Source of the DNA: Nitrospirales bacterium
GTDB lineage: Bacteria; Nitrospirota; Nitrospiria; Nitrospirales; UBA8639
Assembly (NCBI GenBank): GCA_022825885.1
Contig: JAJDVY010000006.1
Coordinates: 1 to 64,000 of the forward strand
Length of the DNA: 64,000 bases
Direction of reading: 5' to 3'
The first letter of the stretch is position 1. Every line of letters begins with the position of its first letter. The notes under the pieces are model-generated. The model was not told the DNA's origin. It saw only the letters and a list, made by a program, of their open reading frames with translations, and ran no database searches. Below, in pieces: positions 1-7,193 of the stretch. The position numbers and the translations under genes were made by a program.

Positions 1-110
1 TTGGCTTGGCTTGGCTTGGCTTGGCTTGGCTTGGCTTGGCTTGGCTTGGCTTGGCTTGGCTTGGCTTGGCTTGGCTTGGCTTGGCTTGGCTTGGCTTGGC
101 TTGGCTTGGC
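1..110. repeat. Pentanucleotide tandem repeat (TTGGC)22
   Basis: Positions 1-110 are 22 uninterrupted copies of TTGGC and the array continues off the left edge. On the minus strand three units make five codons reading Pro-Ser-Gln-Ala-Lys, in frame with the partial gene described separately. A unit length that is not a multiple of three means that gain or loss of one copy shifts the frame. The array ends in CCAAGCC at 111, which is complementary to the repeat and could fold back. Confidence 0.97.
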
Positions 111-301
111 CCAAGCCTATCATGCGGAGTGCCGGCCTCCATTGTCAAACCTCCCGTGCCGCCGACGATGTATTCCGGGACAAGGCCCTGTACTCCGGTC
201 TGTCCTTCGTGTCCGATTGCCGTCATGGTCTGCCCTCCGGTGGGCACAGGCACGGCACCCGAGATGCTCAGCCGCACTCCCTGCGCCTGTGAATAATGCA
301 T
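1..301 (-). CDS. Partial protein running into a PSQAK repeat (C-terminus beyond window)
   Basis: A minus-strand frame opens with ATG at 299-301 and stays open to the left edge. About 64 non-repetitive residues (starting MHYSQAQGVRLSISG and rich in Gly and Thr) lead into the Pro-Ser-Gln-Ala-Lys repeat made by the TTGGC array. The unique part has plausible protein composition and the frame has no stop in 100 codons. I do not recognise a family. The ribosome site is weak (GGGG about 6 nt upstream). The plus-strand reading of the same DNA is also open but low-complexity, so the strand is a judgement. If real, the protein has a disordered repetitive segment whose frame depends on copy number. Confidence 0.5.
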   Translation of the reverse strand, partial: MHYSQAQGVRLSISGAVPVPTGGQTMTAIGHEGQTGVQGLVPEYIVGGTGGLTMEAGTPHDRLGPSQAKPSQAKPSQAKPSQAKPSQAKPSQAKPSQAKP

Positions 302-430
302 AATAATCCCCGTACTATGCCCAATTCGCGGCCATAAGGCAAGCGAGGAGGCGCTAGTTTGAGAGACCGCGAACCCTCGCGATCATTTGACACTCGACAC
401 AACAACCCTTAAAAGGGGATATTCTGTCCT

Positions 431-600
431 TTTCTTTCTGTCATCCCCGACCCGATCGGGGATCCAGAGACTTTGTCTTGGCGCACGAAAGAAAAGCAAC
501 GACACTGGATCCAATAGATCACCTGGATCCCCGATCAAGCCTGTCCTTGACGTTTGTAATCGAGGATCGGGGACAAGCGTCGAGGATGACAAAAGAGAGA
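431..600. repeat. Dispersed CCCCGATC repeat block in gene-free 302-627
   Basis: The stretch 302-627 has no convincing gene. It holds two copies of the repeat family seen across the window: a 'TGTCATCCCCGACC' start, a CCCGATCGGGGATCC palindrome and a following 'AGAGACTTTGTCTT' type tail. Other copies lie near 6150-6480, 14740, 15700-15850, 16340, 19140-19400, 24860-24920, 26215-26300 and 26360-26500. The units are intergenic and in both orientations, as expected of a REP/MITE-like element with no coding capacity. Confidence 0.75.
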
Positions 601-627
601 ATGTAAACCGGGACACTACCCAGAAAG

Positions 628-897
628 GTGCGCGTCGTGGCAGGCGAAACCTCATCACGGAAACCGTCCTCCCGATCAAAAGGCCCGCTTGAAACCGAAA
701 TCCTGACGGTCCACGTCGAGCGTGAAGGTCAACAAGTCAGTGCCAAATGGGGGCTCAATCCGAGACTGAAAGAAGAGCTGACTCCCGAGGAATGGCAAGA
801 GGTGACGGACATTATGGGGAAAGTCACCGACATCGTGGGGAAACGGTTTTCGGAAATGCTGGCGCAGGGGCCGACGGAAACCGGCGGAACTGCGTAA
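628..897 (+). CDS. Small hypothetical protein
   Basis: An 89-residue protein starting at GTG 628 with AGAAAG just upstream. The first 20 residues are basic and serine-rich. The rest looks like a soluble alpha/beta protein with an amphipathic helical C-terminal half (LTPEEWQEVTDIMGKV, then VGKRFSEMLAQ). No signal peptide, membrane segment or metal motif is visible. It converges on the radical SAM gene ending at 969. I do not recognise it. It lacks a typical RiPP leader/core architecture, so I do not call it a precursor peptide despite its neighbour. Confidence 0.6.
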   Translation: MRVVAGETSSRKPSSRSKGPLETEILTVHVEREGQQVSAKWGLNPRLKEELTPEEWQEVTDIMGKVTDIVGKRFSEMLAQGPTETGGTA

Positions 898-968
898 AAC
901 CATAAATCAGAGGTTCCTAAGCACGCGGATTGTCCCCGAGCCCCGGCGCCTGTGCGCCCAATCTTAAC

Positions 969-2897
969 CTACAGATGCGGATTGACCGGCAGCGCCAGGG
1001 TCAAATAGCGGCCCTTGTCTTCGACCAGGATCCGTTTGGCCGTGAGCGCGGCAACCGCGTCTTCGATGGAAGTCGCCGGGGTTGCCCCAGCGGGATCGTC
1101 CGCTGAGGCCCGCCGGATCTGTTCCGGCGTTTTCGGGGCTTCATTGCAATACTCGATCACAAACGAATAGGGCCAATCAAAGCGTTCGCTCGTGGGCTGA
1201 TCGGTCCGGCCGTCATAGACGGTCACGTAACTCATGGCCTTGGCATAGAATAGAAACGGGCGGTCCTGCGAGAAATACCGGGCCCGCCATTCCTGCACGA
1301 GGCTGCACAACCGTTCATAGAGGGCCGGGTCCACTTTCCAGTCGATCTCATATTCGAAGTCGTACGCAATCTTGTTCAGGTCCACTTTCCTCGCGTCGTA
1401 CACGTACTCGTACGCCGCGCCCGGTCCGATAATGCGCACGCCATATTCCTGGGGACGCATGAAATACGGACTGAACCGTTCCAGCCATAGTTTGCCGGTG
1501 CTTTCCGGCGGTTGCAGGTGAAACAGTGAGGGAATGAGTGCAATCTGGCGCCGGTAGTCCTCGTTGGTTTCCTGCGGAAAGCCCAGCAGGATGTTCCAGT
1601 TGATATCCAGGTTGTAATACCGGCTCCATTTCAGACACTGGACGTTCTGGAGCGGGCTGACGCCTTTGTCCATTTCCTTGAGTTGTGCGGCGCTGAGGCT
1701 TTCGATGCCCGGCTGCATGCACTTTACGCCGCCCTGGGCCAGGGTCCGGATCTGTTGCTTGGTGAGGTTGGCCTTGGTCTCCATGAACACGTCCAGGTCA
1801 TAGTGGCCGGCGGCAAACCGGCCGAACAACGTGTCGATGTATTTCAGGTCGATGATGTTGTCCACCAACCGGAAGCGCGTGGTGTTATAGCGGCTCGAGA
1901 GGCCGTCCATTTCCCGGGCCACCTGGTCGGACGTCTTGGCGCGAAACTGCATCGACTGCGCGTTCAATCCGCAAAACGTGCAATGATGCTTTTCGCCCCA
2001 CCAGCACCCGCGTGATCCTTCGTACAGCAGAATCCGGTTGAGCCCGGTTGATCCTTGTCCCTCCAGTTCTCGAACCGTGTCGAAATAATCGTCGTAATCC
2101 GGCGGACCGATTTCGGAAAAATCGGAAAAGAGCGTTGTGTTGGGTTGGAACTGAATCGCCCCGTTTTTGCGATAGGCCACTCCGGCGTGGAAGGCGTCTT
2201 CCTGCCCGCGCAGCACGTTCTTGGCCAAGGCGGGAAACACCGCTTCGCCCTCGCCGACCACCACGTAATCGATCCAGGGAAACGCCCGGAAATATTCCAG
2301 GCCCATCTCTCCGTCAAAGTTGGCCCCGCCGAAGACGATGCGAACCGCGGGATACAACTCCTTGATCAATTTGGCCAGGGTCAGGCTCGCCACGTTCTGG
2401 TCGAAGGTGGACGTGAACCCCACGACCTTGAATTGCCCCCAGTTATACGAGGTCAGCACTTCGGTCAGAAACTGCGGCGCGATGGTGTGGGCGATCTCTT
2501 CCAGATAGCCCGTGGAACATCCGGCCTCCTGCGCCGTGCTTTCGAATACGGGTTTGAAGACGCCGGGATACCGGGCGTGCTTCGGGTTGTCCCGAAACAA
2601 AATCGACGAGAACAACCATTCGCCGATCATGCCGCGTTTTTCGCACAACACTTCGTAGAGCGGGAGCCCGATGCGATGGGCAAAGAGCAGGTTGAAGTGA
2701 TAGCTCTTCGACTCGATGCCGTGGTTCTTCAAGACCCGGGACAGCGTGCCGAGTTGAATGGACGGGAATTTGGAATACCCGAACGGCATGGTGGCCAGGG
2801 CCACCGGCGGGACGCCGTCCGGATCGACCCAGGGTTCTTCCGCAACCGCAGTGGCGGTTTGAGCGGGTGGCGCAATCGTGATGAGGGATTCAGCCAT
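969..2897 (-). CDS. RiPP maturation-type radical SAM protein (rSAM_ocin_1-like)
   Basis: A 642-residue enzyme. The N-terminal third resembles a B12-binding-type fold (PFGYSKFPSIQLGTLSRVL, then VVGFTSTFDQ and IVFGGANFDG). The radical SAM cluster site is a CX7CX2C arrangement, Cys298, Cys306 and Cys309, in GCWWGEKHHCTFC. The C-terminus ends with the KRILVEDKGRYLTLALP pattern. Layout and the CX7CX2C spacing match the RiPP (bacteriocin) maturation radical SAM protein 1 family, whose members modify ribosomal peptides. The start is set at ATG 2897 because upstream codons translate the end of phhB in another frame. It overlaps the phhB stop by 8 bp, so translational coupling is likely. No obvious precursor peptide gene is adjacent, so the substrate is unknown. 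Confidence 0.85.
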   Translation of the reverse strand: MAESLITIAPPAQTATAVAEEPWVDPDGVPPVALATMPFGYSKFPSIQLGTLSRVLKNHGIESKSYHFNLLFAHRIGLPLYEVLCEKRGMIGEWLFSSILFRDNPKHARYPGVFKPVFESTAQEAGCSTGYLEEIAHTIAPQFLTEVLTSYNWGQFKVVGFTSTFDQNVASLTLAKLIKELYPAVRIVFGGANFDGEMGLEYFRAFPWIDYVVVGEGEAVFPALAKNVLRGQEDAFHAGVAYRKNGAIQFQPNTTLFSDFSEIGPPDYDDYFDTVRELEGQGSTGLNRILLYEGSRGCWWGEKHHCTFCGLNAQSMQFRAKTSDQVAREMDGLSSRYNTTRFRLVDNIIDLKYIDTLFGRFAAGHYDLDVFMETKANLTKQQIRTLAQGGVKCMQPGIESLSAAQLKEMDKGVSPLQNVQCLKWSRYYNLDINWNILLGFPQETNEDYRRQIALIPSLFHLQPPESTGKLWLERFSPYFMRPQEYGVRIIGPGAAYEYVYDARKVDLNKIAYDFEYEIDWKVDPALYERLCSLVQEWRARYFSQDRPFLFYAKAMSYVTVYDGRTDQPTSERFDWPYSFVIEYCNEAPKTPEQIRRASADDPAGATPATSIEDAVAALTAKRILVEDKGRYLTLALPVNPHL

Positions 2898-3228
2898 GGC
2901 CCGCGAAGACCCGGTCGGCTTTGGCCGCCAGGTAAAAATCGCTTTCCGTGAGCCCGCGGATCTTGTGTGTCCAGATTTCCACTTTGCAACGGCCCCACGC
3001 CAAATACAGGTCGGGATGGTGGCCCTCCTGCTCGGCAATCGCGCCGACCTTGTTCACAAAGTCCAAGGCCTCCGCAAAGTTCCCGAATTCGTACAGGCGC
3101 TCGATATGCCCCTCGGCATTCAACGTCCACCCCTGATCCAATTGCCCCAACAACTCCTGCACCTTCGCCGGTTCCAACGCCGGCACCCCCCCGCGACACG
3201 GCACGCATTGTTTATCCGCCAAACTCAT
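2890..3228 (-). CDS. phhB: 4a-hydroxytetrahydrobiopterin dehydratase (PCD/DCoH)
   Basis: A 112-residue protein of normal family length. It dehydrates 4a-hydroxytetrahydropterin to quinonoid dihydropterin, recycling the cofactor of aromatic amino acid hydroxylases. The signature is clear: EGHHPDLYLAWGRCKVEIW, followed by THKIRGLTESDFYLAAKAD, supplying the catalytic His-His pair and the second His/Asp of the pocket. ATG 3228 is preceded by AGGAGGA. No phenylalanine hydroxylase gene is visible nearby, so the physiological partner is open. The 8-bp overlap with the downstream radical SAM gene suggests a shared transcript. Confidence 0.92.
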   Translation of the reverse strand: MSLADKQCVPCRGGVPALEPAKVQELLGQLDQGWTLNAEGHIERLYEFGNFAEALDFVNKVGAIAEQEGHHPDLYLAWGRCKVEIWTHKIRGLTESDFYLAAKADRVFAGHG

Positions 3229-3319
3229 GAGCGTCCTCCTGTTGTTCGGTCATTCCTGTATGTGTTCGATAATTTGTTGACAATTTCTACCTCTTCTTTC
3301 CCCTCCTTTGTAAGGTCCC

Positions 3320-3389
3320 GTAGGTCGGGTTAGCCGCAGGCGTAACCCGACAATTCGCTGTCGGATTACGCTCCGCTAATCCGACCTAC
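3320..3389. repeat. Large imperfect palindrome (REP-like) in gene-free 3229-3670
   Basis: GTAGGTCGGGTTAGC at the left end pairs with GCTAATCCGACCTAC at the right end of a 70-bp segment; the interior also contains CGTAACCCGACA facing TGTCGGATTACG. The element can fold into one long hairpin and resembles REP/BIME-type intergenic repeats. The rest of 3229-3670 holds a copy of the TTGTCAAC repeat (3247-3283, minus orientation) and 'GATGGGAGAGG'-type low-complexity DNA, with no gene that I can support before the zeta-toxin-like start at 3671. Confidence 0.8.
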
Positions 3390-3670
3390 CCCCTTACTCA
3401 GCCCAGTCTCCTCTCTCTTGATGGGAGAGGATTAAGCCTGCCCCTGCGGAAGCAGGGGGTGATGGTGAAACATCAAAAAGAATTATAGACTCCCACATGG
3501 CAAGGCACAAATGGAGTTGCTGCACAGATTCTCTTGGCTGCTCTTACCCTCGCCACTGGGGGAGAGGGCAGGGTGAGGGGGGTAAGGCTTTCTTTTTCAG
3601 CGCCAAAGACGGATAATCTGCTGGATTTTGAGTGCCAAGAGGAAGGACCCCGGGTCTTGGTAATGCTGAA

Positions 3671-4201
3671 GTGAAAAAGCAAACCGTGAAATCCCCGCGT
3701 TGCATTGTGATCGCGGGACCCAATGGTGCGGGCAAGACCACCTTTGCAAAAGAATTTCTCCCTAAGGAAGCCGGTGTGGTTTACTTTGTAAACGCAGACC
3801 TCATTGCAAGTGGCCTTTCGCCGCTCGATCCCAATTTGGCCGGACGAACGGCGGGCCGACTCGTGCTGGAAGAACTGGATCGTCTCGCGCATGGACGGAA
3901 GGACTTCGCCTTTGAAAGCACGTTGAGTGGGCTGACGTACGTGCAACGGCTCAAGAATTTGAAATCGGCAGGGTATCGCATCGAAATAATTTTTCTTTGG
4001 CTTTCTTCACCGCGCATTGCACTCCGGCGGATCGCAATGCGTGTACGACAGGGAGGCCATGATGTCCCCCGGCATGAGGTGTTACGGCGTTTTGATCGAG
4101 GCTGGAAGAATTTTCATGCCGTGTATCGCTCGTTAGCCGATACTTGGACGGTGTATGACAATTCCGAGGACATCCCTCGACTCTTAGAGGTGGGACCATG
4201 A
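3671..4201 (+). CDS. Zeta toxin-like P-loop kinase
   Basis: A 176-residue protein with Walker A GPNGAGKTTFAKEF near residues 16-29, a following FVNADLIA acidic position and a lid-like basic region (SSPRIALRRIAMRVRQGGHDV). This matches the zeta-toxin/COG4185 predicted ABC-like kinase group; classical zeta toxins phosphorylate UDP-N-acetylglucosamine precursors and stop wall synthesis. The start is taken as GTG 3671, giving the family-like MKKQTVKSPRCIVIAGPN; an upstream in-frame ATG at 3632 lies in low-quality sequence. The stop overlaps the next ORF start by ATGA. Toxin activity is inferred from family and gene pairing, not shown. Confidence 0.82.
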   Translation: MKKQTVKSPRCIVIAGPNGAGKTTFAKEFLPKEAGVVYFVNADLIASGLSPLDPNLAGRTAGRLVLEELDRLAHGRKDFAFESTLSGLTYVQRLKNLKSAGYRIEIIFLWLSSPRIALRRIAMRVRQGGHDVPRHEVLRRFDRGWKNFHAVYRSLADTWTVYDNSEDIPRLLEVGP

Positions 4202-4356
4202 AATATTCGAAAGCCCAAAAAGAGGCGCAAGCATTTGCACGTAGCGTTGGCCGTGCATTGCGCCGGGCCGCCAAAGTTGCCCGGAAAACCGCGCGTATGC
4301 ATAACACGCCGATCTGCGTGTGGAAGGACGGCAAAGTCGTACTCATAAAGCCCTGA
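4198..4356 (+). CDS. Small basic partner protein of the zeta-like kinase (possible antitoxin)
   Basis: A 52-residue ORF starting in the ATGA overlap with the zeta-like gene. It is strongly basic in the first half (KYSKAQKEAQAFARSVGRAL, then RRAAKVARKTARMHN) and ends with a short beta-like VWKDGKVVLIKP. The four-base overlap argues for translational coupling and a functional pair. The length and C-terminal strand resemble small proteins found next to COG4185 kinases, but I cannot assign a named antitoxin family. Confidence 0.65.
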   Translation: MKYSKAQKEAQAFARSVGRALRRAAKVARKTARMHNTPICVWKDGKVVLIKP

Positions 4357-4365
4357 TCGACCCGT

Positions 4366-6117
4366 TTAATCGGACGGTCTGTCCACGCGGACGGTGACGA
4401 TGTCCGTGTCATGGTATTGCTGGTGGCGGACCGAGGATGCGAGGTGTCGCAGCAGCCGGAGCGAGACTTCCTGCTCGATCTCGACCAGCTCCCCAGTCGT
4501 CCGTGCGCCAAGCAGGGCGATGCGGTCCTGAATGTTGTCCTCCCCGGTGGCGGCAAGGAATTCCAAGTGCGCCCCGCCGTCTTCCTCGTGCGCAACCAGC
4601 AACAGGCGCCGTTGTCTCCGCTCTTCTTCGCTCTTATCCTGAAGGAGCGTCAGCAACACTTCCTCGCCGCAGGCGTCGAGGCGGTCGGCCATTTTCGCGT
4701 CCCACCCCATGCGGGAGGCGAAAGCCCGCAGAAACTCGCTGATCTTCGGTAGGGCCGAAATATCGAGCTCCACCTCGATCCGGCTGCGCCGGTGTCCCGT
4801 CAACTCCACGAACAGGGTCAGCAGGATAGCCACGAGCCCGCCGGCCGTCATGCCGTTTTGGAGCAGCCCGCCGGCGAATTCCGCGAAGTACTCGGGAAAG
4901 ATCACGCCGTTCTGGAAGCCGACGCCGATCCAGAACGCGACGCCGCAGACCAACCCCTTGCGATAGTCGATCCCGTCCTGGAAGACCACCCGCATGCCGA
5001 CGACAAACAGCATGGACAGCAACACGGTGAGATACGCCGAAGCCACCGGACCCGGGATCGCCAGGATCACGGCCAGTCCCTTTGGGAAAAACGCCAGCGC
5101 GAGGAACAGGATCCCCACGGCAACCCCCACGCGACGGGCGCCGACGCCGGTGAGTTCGGCTACGGACACGCTCGTGGAATAGGTCGTATTCGGGACCGTG
5201 CCCGCGAGACCGGACAGCAGGTTCCCCAACCCGTCCGCGGCCACGGCGCCCTGCACCGCCCGGAAATCCACGGCCCGGGGACGCCGCCAGGCTATGCGCT
5301 GAATGGCGATGGCATCGCCGACGGTTTCAATGGCGCCCACCAGCGTCACAAATACGAACGCCGGCAGCAGCCCCCAGAACACCGGCCCGAAGTTCAGGTC
5401 AAGGCCCGGCCATGCGCCGTCCGGGAGTCCGATCCATGACGCCGCGGCCACGCGGTCCACGTCGTACAGGCCGAAAAACGCCGCCACCACCGACCCCACG
5501 GCCACACCGATGACCGGCGCCCAGAGACGCAACGTGCCGGTCGCCTTCAACGCGATCATGACAATGACCAGGATCGTGGCGAGGGCGCTGACCGGCGCGG
5601 CCGGTGCAGGGACGCCGTCCGGCACATCCGTCAGCATGCCGAAGATAATCGGCATCACCGTGACCGCCACCAGCATGATGACCGTGCCGGCGACGGCCGG
5701 CGTCAGAATACGCCTGAACAGCGACAACCACGTGGAAAAGATGAACTGGAAGAGCGAGGACATAACGACCAGGGTCGCCAGCATCGCCGGCCCGCCCTCG
5801 ACGAGCGCCGTGACACAGACCGCGGTGAAGGCCGCGGAGGTCCCCATCAGAAGGACGTACCCCGCGCCGATCCGGCCGAACCGGACCGCTTGGATCAGCG
5901 AGGTCACGCCGCTGACCAGGATCGCGGCAGACACGGCCCATGACAGAAAATCTTCGCTCCCGCCGCCGGCCCGGATGATGATCGCCGGGGTCAGGACAAT
6001 CCCCGCGACGCAGAGCACCACCAGTTGCAGCCCAAGCCCAAAAGCCAGCGGCACCGGCGGCGTTTCATCAGGCTGGTAACGAATCCCCTTGCGCAGGCTG
6101 GACTCCTTGGCCGTCAT
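4366..6117 (-). CDS. Xanthine/uracil permease-family transporter with C-terminal ATPase-like domain
   Basis: A 583-residue protein. Residues about 20-440 are 12-14 hydrophobic segments typical of the nucleobase:cation symporter-2 (xanthine/uracil permease) family, including a GAIETVGDAIAIQR stretch resembling the family's conserved TM8 region and TTYSTSVSVAELTGVGARRV resembling the TM10 QNVG-type region. About 130 soluble residues follow, with a pattern like RsbW/anti-sigma ATPases (ADRLDACGEEVLLTLLQ as an N-box-like helix) but without the DxGxG nucleotide loop. The substrate is not determinable. The tail makes this longer than usual permeases. It converges with the zeta module (10 bp gap). 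Confidence 0.8.
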   Translation of the reverse strand: MTAKESSLRKGIRYQPDETPPVPLAFGLGLQLVVLCVAGIVLTPAIIIRAGGGSEDFLSWAVSAAILVSGVTSLIQAVRFGRIGAGYVLLMGTSAAFTAVCVTALVEGGPAMLATLVVMSSLFQFIFSTWLSLFRRILTPAVAGTVIMLVAVTVMPIIFGMLTDVPDGVPAPAAPVSALATILVIVMIALKATGTLRLWAPVIGVAVGSVVAAFFGLYDVDRVAAASWIGLPDGAWPGLDLNFGPVFWGLLPAFVFVTLVGAIETVGDAIAIQRIAWRRPRAVDFRAVQGAVAADGLGNLLSGLAGTVPNTTYSTSVSVAELTGVGARRVGVAVGILFLALAFFPKGLAVILAIPGPVASAYLTVLLSMLFVVGMRVVFQDGIDYRKGLVCGVAFWIGVGFQNGVIFPEYFAEFAGGLLQNGMTAGGLVAILLTLFVELTGHRRSRIEVELDISALPKISEFLRAFASRMGWDAKMADRLDACGEEVLLTLLQDKSEEERRQRRLLLVAHEEDGGAHLEFLAATGEDNIQDRIALLGARTTGELVEIEQEVSLRLLRHLASSVRHQQYHDTDIVTVRVDRPSD

Positions 6118-6580
6118 GGCGTTTCTCCTTCTCCTTCCGTGCTGGCATTCCCGGCCAGATCGGGGATCCAGCGTCTTAGCTGGTTGCCTTCTCCTTCTGG
6201 CATCCTCGACAAGAAAAACTGGATCCTCGATTAAGGATGTCGAGGACGGATCCAGCGTCTCTTCCGTGTTGTTATCCCCGATCCTCGATTACAAACGTCA
6301 AGGACAGGCTATTTTAATCGAAGATCCAGCGTCTCTTCCGTGTTGTCATCCCCGACCCCGATCGGGGATCCAGGGTCTTTGCTTTTTGTCTTTCCTCCTT
6401 CTGTCATCCTCGATCCTCGATTAAGAACGTCAAGGACAGGCTATTTTTATCGAGGATCCAGTGTCTTTCGTATTTCTCCCTTCCCCCGTTCCGATATTAG
6501 ACAAAGCCCCCGACATTCTTAATCGGGGGGCAAGCGTGAGGGGGAATTGCCAGCGAATGAGCGCACGCATGCACTTTCAA
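6118..6580. repeat. Block of dispersed CCCCGATC repeats
   Basis: The gap between the permease and ssrA contains at least four units of the dispersed family, alternating between 'GATCGGGGATCCAG' and the diverged 'CTCGATTAAGGATGTCGAGGA' form, each linked by CTTTCTTTCTGTCATCC-like spacers. Several pairs form hairpins around CCGATCGGGGATC. I see no gene, promoter or transposase in this stretch. Confidence 0.75.
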
Positions 6581-6615
6581 TAAAAAAGGCCTCTGGATCA
6601 AATAGTCCAGAGGCC
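6581..6615 (-). terminator. Intrinsic terminator of ssrA
   Basis: Read on the minus strand, a perfect 10-bp stem GGCCTCTGGA / TCCAGAGGCC with an 8-nt loop is followed directly by TTTTTTATT. It starts 4 nt after the CCA end of tmRNA, which is what an ssrA terminator should look like. Confidence 0.93.
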
Positions 6616-6619
6616 ATGG

Positions 6620-6973
6620 TGGTGGAGGTGGCGGGATTTGAACCCGCGTCCGAAGATATTCAGCACAACGGTCCTACGTGTGTAGTCAATGTTTTAAGAT
6701 TCGCAACCGCCCACGCCCACTGACCGGCTTAGAACGTTCGCTAGCCCAGAAAAATCTCATCCGCCGTTGCTGAGCACCAACATTGGACCAGCCTGCTGAA
6801 GTGGCGTCTCATCCATGCCCGCAGACAAAGAATGGGGAGACGTCGCAGTCGTAATTACGCTGCGAGAGCCAATTCTTCGTTGGCAATTATAAGGTTCCCG
6901 AAGGTTTAACGAGACTCCGAGAGCTCGACACGCACCGTTGACCTCCTAATCCCCGTCGAAGCCAGTCACCCCC
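6620..6973 (-). ncRNA. ssrA: Transfer-messenger RNA (tmRNA)
   Basis: A one-piece tmRNA of 354 nt. The 5' end GGGGGTGACTGGCTTCGACG and the 3' end GGGTTCAAATCCCGCCACC plus TCCACCA form the tRNA-like acceptor and T arms. The tag reading frame occupies 6855-6884 and encodes ANEELALAA followed by TAA, a normal proteolysis tag with the LAA degron. tmRNA rescues stalled ribosomes together with SmpB (not in this window). ssrA is a frequent landing site for mobile DNA, relevant to the island immediately upstream. Confidence 0.98.
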
Positions 6974-7027
6974 TTTGGTTTGAGTTGGTTTCTATGTTGT
7001 CTTTTTGTTTACTATAGCCTAACCTTT

Positions 7028-7046
7028 GCCGTATGCGCTAGTCTGG
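7028..7046 (+). repeat. Left copy of 19-bp direct repeat bracketing the island
   Basis: GCCGTATGCGCTAGTCTGG here and GCCGTATGCGCTAGCCCGG at 14526-14544 agree at 17 of 19 positions in the same orientation. They lie just outside the six-gene AT-richer operon. They may be remnants of attachment or target duplications, or copies of a short dispersed repeat; no integrase is present. Confidence 0.6.
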
Positions 7047-7193
7047 ATTTTTTGTCTACCGGCAGCATGAGAAATTGCTGGATACCCGATAAATGAACGA
7101 ATCTTGTCAACGTATTATTGAACACATGCAATTCCCGATTCAGACCGGGAATTCAGTGTCTTTGTACTTGAAGAAACGATAAGGTTGGAGGAG

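Noticed and set aside
1-303. Plus-strand ORFs reading the TTGGC array as a Leu/Ala/Trp/Gly repeat
   Set aside because: They are pure repeat followed by arbitrary sequence in three frames. The minus frame gives a more protein-like unique segment.
628-897. RiPP precursor for the neighbouring radical SAM enzyme
   Set aside because: It is on the opposite strand and convergent, lacks a Gly-Gly or nitrile-hydratase/Nif11-like leader and has no repetitive core.
2055-2951. Large plus-strand ORF opposite the radical SAM gene
   Set aside because: It is an antisense shadow of a gene with a clear family match; no motifs or ribosome site.
5303-6079. 258-codon plus-strand ORF opposite the permease
   Set aside because: Thr/Ala/Pro-rich translation without features; the shadow of a membrane protein gene.
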